Origin: GCA-2705995 sp048267965
GTDB taxonomy: Bacteria; Bacteroidota; Bacteroidia; Flavobacteriales_G; Salibacteraceae
DNA length: 64,000 nucleotides
Reading direction: 5' to 3'
Assembly: GCA_048267965.1 (NCBI GenBank)
Contig: JBLWWK010000005.1
Coordinates: 62,001 to 126,000, forward strand
Below, piece after piece: positions 61,462 through 64,000 of the stretch. Within the stretch, counting starts at the first letter, position 1, and every line of letters starts with the position of its first letter. The notes under the pieces are model-generated. The model had not been told where the DNA came from and did not search any database. It worked only from the letters and a program-made list of their open reading frames with translations. The position numbers and the translations under genes were made by a program.

Positions 61462-63006
61462 CTACAATTGAGGGGAGTTTACCGTTTCTTGACTTTCTTC
61501 TCTAATTATTTCGATTTCTAACCCTTCTCTTCGGGCCGTTTCTTCTAGTTGGTTTAAAAACGAAAGAATATCGGGGTCGGTTTGAACCACATTTATCGTG
61601 TTAATTCTCACCGCCAGAGTGTCAGAATTTTTTTCAATGCAACTGGCTAAATACGCTTTGTGCAAGAAATTAAGAGGTTGCAGTAATCGAATTTCTAAGG
61701 TTCTGTTTTCCTGTTTTTTTTCAATGCTTTTCTTGATGGGCCAAGGCTGGGCAAGAAGTAAGGCCACTAAAAACCCAACAGCTATACCTTGTAATAGACC
61801 AAAAAGTAAGATACAGACGAAAGTGGTTATAAACGGATAAAAACTTTTCTTCCCTTTTTTGTATTGCGCCTTAAGTAAGCGCGGATGGGTAAGCTTAAAA
61901 CCTACAACAAACAAAATAGCAGCCAACGCAGAGAGAGGAATCAAGTTCAAATAGCGAGGAATAAAAATAGCCGAAAAAAGCAATAAAAAACCATGAAAAA
62001 CGGCACTCAACTTGGTTCTGGCACCCGCCTCAACGTTTACCGAACTTCTAACAATTACGGCTGTTATGGGGATTCCGCCAATTAATCCAGACAGAAAATT
62101 ACCTAATCCTTGAGCTTTTAACTCTCTCGAAGTGGGAGATATTCTTCTATACGGATCGATTTGGTCTCCGGCTTCTATGCTCAATAAGGTTTCTATGCTG
62201 GCAACTAAAGTGATAATAATGGCTACACCGTACACTTCTAAATTTGTGAAGGCAGAAACGTCTGGAAATGTGAATTGAGATAGAAATTCTGAAAAATCAT
62301 TCGAGACAGGCATGTCTACCAAGTGGTTCTCGCTGAGATACAACGAAGTGAAAAACGTTTTAAATACTTGATTTACAATTACTGAAGCTAGCACAGCAAA
62401 TAAAGAAGCCGGTAAATAACGCAACCATCCTTTCTTTTTTATCGGTAGGAACTCGAACCCTAAAATAATGGAAAGAGACAAAATGCAGATGATTACGGCT
62501 CCTACCGTGATCGATTCTATTAATTGAAAAAAGGTGCTAAAATCAATACCCGTAGTTCGGTTAAACAAAGAATGTGTTTCGAAAAACTCTTCGGGAAGGC
62601 CAAGCGCATACCCAATTTGATTAAGAATTAACGTTACGCCAATGGCCGCCAACATACCTTTGATGGTAGAGTATGGGAAATAATAGCCGAGTTTTCCCGC
62701 TCTTAAAAAACCGAGTGCTAGCTGAAAAACGCCTGCTAAAAGTACTGCCACTAAAAAAGATTCGAAACTTCCTAAATCGTTAATGGCAGAGGCAACAATA
62801 AATGTGAGTCCGGCTGCAGGGCCGCTTACCGATATGTGAGAGCCGCTTGCAGAGCCTACAACAATACCGCCTAAAATGCCAGCAATGAGCCCTGCAAATG
62901 GTGAAGCACCAGAGGCTAAGGCAATTCCCAAACACAGAGGTAAGGCAACTAAAAATACTACAATGGAGGCAGGTACGTCTTTTTGGAGGTACGAGGTGAG
63001 TTTCAT
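61462..63006 (-). CDS. SulP family anion transporter
   Basis: The 514-residue transporter has about eleven helices, the N-terminal family motif VALPLCLGIALASGASPFAGLIAGILGGIVVG and the signature VASIETLLSIEAGDQIDPYRRISPTSRELKAQGLGN with LSGLIGGIPITAVIVRSSVNVEAGARTKLSAV. A short C-terminal region (about 440-505) looks like a reduced STAS domain. Homologues in marine bacteria often carry bicarbonate or sulfate; the ion is not decidable here. It is divergent from the TetR gene. Confidence 0.92.
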   Translation of the reverse strand: MKLTSYLQKDVPASIVVFLVALPLCLGIALASGASPFAGLIAGILGGIVVGSASGSHISVSGPAAGLTFIVASAINDLGSFESFLVAVLLAGVFQLALGFLRAGKLGYYFPYSTIKGMLAAIGVTLILNQIGYALGLPEEFFETHSLFNRTTGIDFSTFFQLIESITVGAVIICILSLSIILGFEFLPIKKKGWLRYLPASLFAVLASVIVNQVFKTFFTSLYLSENHLVDMPVSNDFSEFLSQFTFPDVSAFTNLEVYGVAIIITLVASIETLLSIEAGDQIDPYRRISPTSRELKAQGLGNFLSGLIGGIPITAVIVRSSVNVEAGARTKLSAVFHGFLLLFSAIFIPRYLNLIPLSALAAILFVVGFKLTHPRLLKAQYKKGKKSFYPFITTFVCILLFGLLQGIAVGFLVALLLAQPWPIKKSIEKKQENRTLEIRLLQPLNFLHKAYLASCIEKNSDTLAVRINTINVVQTDPDILSFLNQLEETARREGLEIEIIREESQETVNSPQL

Positions 63007-63080
63007 ATACGCGCTTGCAATGAGCCGTGAAGGTACAACAGAAAGAAGTGAAACTTAAAAAAGTTTACATAATCTAAACA

Positions 63081-63093
63081 ATAGTAATACTAT
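63081..63093. repeat. Perfect inverted repeat ATAGTA-A-TACTAT in a divergent promoter region
   Basis: Six-base arms flank a single A, between the SulP transporter start (63006) and the TetR gene (63151). A palindrome at this place could be an operator for the TetR regulator, for example for autoregulation. It is short, so chance is possible in AT-rich DNA. Confidence 0.4.
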
Positions 63094-63150
63094 CATGTTT
63101 GATGAAGTAACTATTTTTGTAGTAACAGTTGATTTACAAGTAGGTAGCGG

Positions 63151-63813
63151 ATGATTCAAATACGCGTAAGCGAAAAAATATATTGTAAAGACCCAGAGAG
63201 TACGGCACTCGGCAAGAGAATAGTGCAAGAAAGTATTACACTTTTAGCCGAGTTGGGGTTTGAAGAGTTTACCTTTAAAAAACTCTCTGATCGAATAAAT
63301 TCTACCGAAGCATCGGTTTATCGATATTTTGATAACAAACATCGCTTATTAACCTACTTAATTTCTTGGTACTGGAATTGGGTAGAATATCAGATTAACT
63401 TACGAACCTACAGTGTAGAAGATCCTCGCCAAAAATTAAAAATCTGTATTGCCTTATTCACAAGGCCACTCACCCTCGATATGGATTTTGAGCATATTAA
63501 TGAAAAAGCACTGCACCATATTGTTTTAACCGAAAGCGCAAAGTCGTACTTTAGAAAAGGAGTAGATGAAGATAATAAGCATGGGTTATTTTCAAGCTAT
63601 AAGCGGGTAACCAGCTTAGTGAGCGAATTGGTGCGGGAGTTAAATCCAAGTTATAAATACCCAGAAGCCCTGATTTCTACGTTAATTGAAGGCGCGCATC
63701 AACAATGCTTTTTTGCCATCCACTTACCCTCTCTTACAAACGTTCAAGAAAAAACAAATAGTACCGAAGAGTTTTTTACCGAATTGATACTAAAAACCAT
63801 AGAAGTAGACTAA
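63151..63813 (+). CDS. TetR-family transcriptional regulator
   Basis: This 220-residue regulator has an N-terminal helix-turn-helix at about 25-70, with FTFKKLSDRINSTEASVYRYFDNKHRLLTYLI, and a helical ligand-binding domain. Its stop is followed directly by the ATG of an export ABC transporter, so it probably controls that export operon. The ligand is unknown. Confidence 0.9.
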   Translation: MIQIRVSEKIYCKDPESTALGKRIVQESITLLAELGFEEFTFKKLSDRINSTEASVYRYFDNKHRLLTYLISWYWNWVEYQINLRTYSVEDPRQKLKICIALFTRPLTLDMDFEHINEKALHHIVLTESAKSYFRKGVDEDNKHGLFSSYKRVTSLVSELVRELNPSYKYPEALISTLIEGAHQQCFFAIHLPSLTNVQEKTNSTEEFFTELILKTIEVD

Positions 63814-64000
63814 ATGGACTTTTTTTACTTAGAAAAAAACGAAAACTTAACAGGGAAGCCTCTCGCCAGATTTTTCCGGCTATTGGCTAACGATAAGAAA
63901 GATATATGGTATGTGTATATCTACGCCATTTTTAACGGATTGGTGAACTTAACACTGCCGTTAGGAATTCAAGCCATTATCGGATTAATCATGGGAGGTA
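63814..64000 (+). CDS. Partial ABC exporter N-terminus (toxin/peptide secretion type)
   Basis: The frame opens at ATG 63814, right after the TetR stop, and runs off the right edge after 62 codons. The start reads MDFFYLEKNENLTGKPLARF and continues into LLANDKKDIWYVYIYAIFNGLVNLTLPLGIQAIIGLIMGG. A soluble lead followed by the first membrane helix of an HlyB-like exporter is typical of Bacteroidota type I secretion ABC proteins. The ATPase domain is outside the window. Confidence 0.75.
   Translation, partial: MDFFYLEKNENLTGKPLARFFRLLANDKKDIWYVYIYAIFNGLVNLTLPLGIQAIIGLIMGG

Larger units (their letters stand above)
551..62506. repeat. Interspersed motif family GGTAGGAACC (core GTAGGARCC)
   Basis: This entry covers scattered short copies, not a continuous element. 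By eye, exact GTAGGAACC (either strand) starts at 551, 635, 904, 12978, 13882, 14384, 15610, 15730, 20315, 22679, 24627, 26293, 28873, 30485, 35001, 35348, 37367, 42793, 45203, 48858, 53435, 56185, 57781, 60435, 60675 and 61181. GTAGGAGCC starts at 25509, 27169, 36438, 39523, 42249, 49622, 52647, 54527, 58678 and 62497. Near matches include 15448, 62444, 46302, 57631 and about seven GCAGGAACC sites. Both orientations are used about equally. The function is unknown. Confidence 0.85.

Noticed and set aside
1..64000. tRNA, rRNA, CRISPR array, insertion sequence or prophage
   Set aside because: No cloverleaf with a GGTTCGA-type arm, no rRNA-like block, no regular repeat-spacer array, and no transposase or phage protein was seen.

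Overview
The window is a chromosomal segment of a Bacteroidota bacterium, most likely a Flavobacteriia- or Cytophagia-like marine lineage; the sequence alone does not settle the genus. The evidence is: type IX secretion (T9SS) genes including a clear porX; a fused lpxC-fabZ; a TonB receptor with an N-terminal carboxypeptidase-like domain; the ACC-deaminase, PcrB/GGGP-synthase and long-urocanase families as found in this phylum; starts without Shine-Dalgarno sequences; and many Bacteroidota-type -7 promoter elements (TAnnTTTG). I see no rRNA, tRNA, CRISPR array, insertion sequence or prophage. The window is gene-dense and reads as core genome.

Layout. 0-2.6 kb: partial membrane protein, flippase-like protein, ruvC, HIT protein, greA. 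2.6-12.0 kb: a minus-strand module of a TonB receptor, a 1456-residue secreted protein and a PorV-like barrel. 12.3-16.0 kb: LytTR response regulator and its propeller-type sensor kinase. 16-21 kb: small envelope proteins, ahcY, phosphopantetheinyl transferase, GGGP synthase, SDR epimerase. 21-26.5 kb: two GT-C-like membrane proteins, a CPBP protease and a 7TM histidine kinase. 26.6-35 kb: urocanase, DUF5522-like protein, ACC deaminase/D-cysteine desulfhydrase family enzyme, FlgJ-type glucosaminidase with LysM, RidA-like protein, DUF3352-like protein, cyclophilin lipoprotein. 35-40 kb: rnhB and polysaccharide genes (GT4, FkbM, Wzz, O-antigen ligase). 40-47 kb: lipid A genes (second LpxD-like protein, efp, ABC ATPase, lpxA, lpxC-fabZ, lpxD) and an HD hydrolase. 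47-53 kb: porX, tsaE, alanine dehydrogenase, small protein, aroB, aroA. 53-56.5 kb: a helix-hairpin-helix outer-membrane barrel and a second PorV-like barrel. 56.5-64 kb: purE, purK, hpt, adk, obgE, PAP2 phosphatase, crcB, SulP transporter, TetR regulator and the start of an export ABC transporter.

The strongest unexplained signal is not a gene. A short interspersed motif, GGTAGGAACC (core GTAGGARCC), recurs in both orientations about once per 1.8 kb. I counted 26 exact GTAGGAACC and 10 exact GTAGGAGCC copies by eye, against about 0.5 expected for any one 9-mer under equal base use. Copies lie in unrelated genes, are read as different amino acids, and one is intergenic. The 9.4-kb TonB/T9SS module has none. 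Density, two-way orientation, a halo of one-mismatch variants and an AT-rich downstream side resemble the DNA uptake sequences of Neisseriaceae and Pasteurellaceae, which I do not know from Bacteroidota. A protein with ComEA-like helix-hairpin-helix motifs fused to an outer-membrane barrel (53.5-55.6 kb) is a speculative partner.

A second pattern is promoter placement. Several genes have a TAnnTTTG element ending 4-6 bases before the start codon, which predicts leaderless or nearly leaderless mRNAs.
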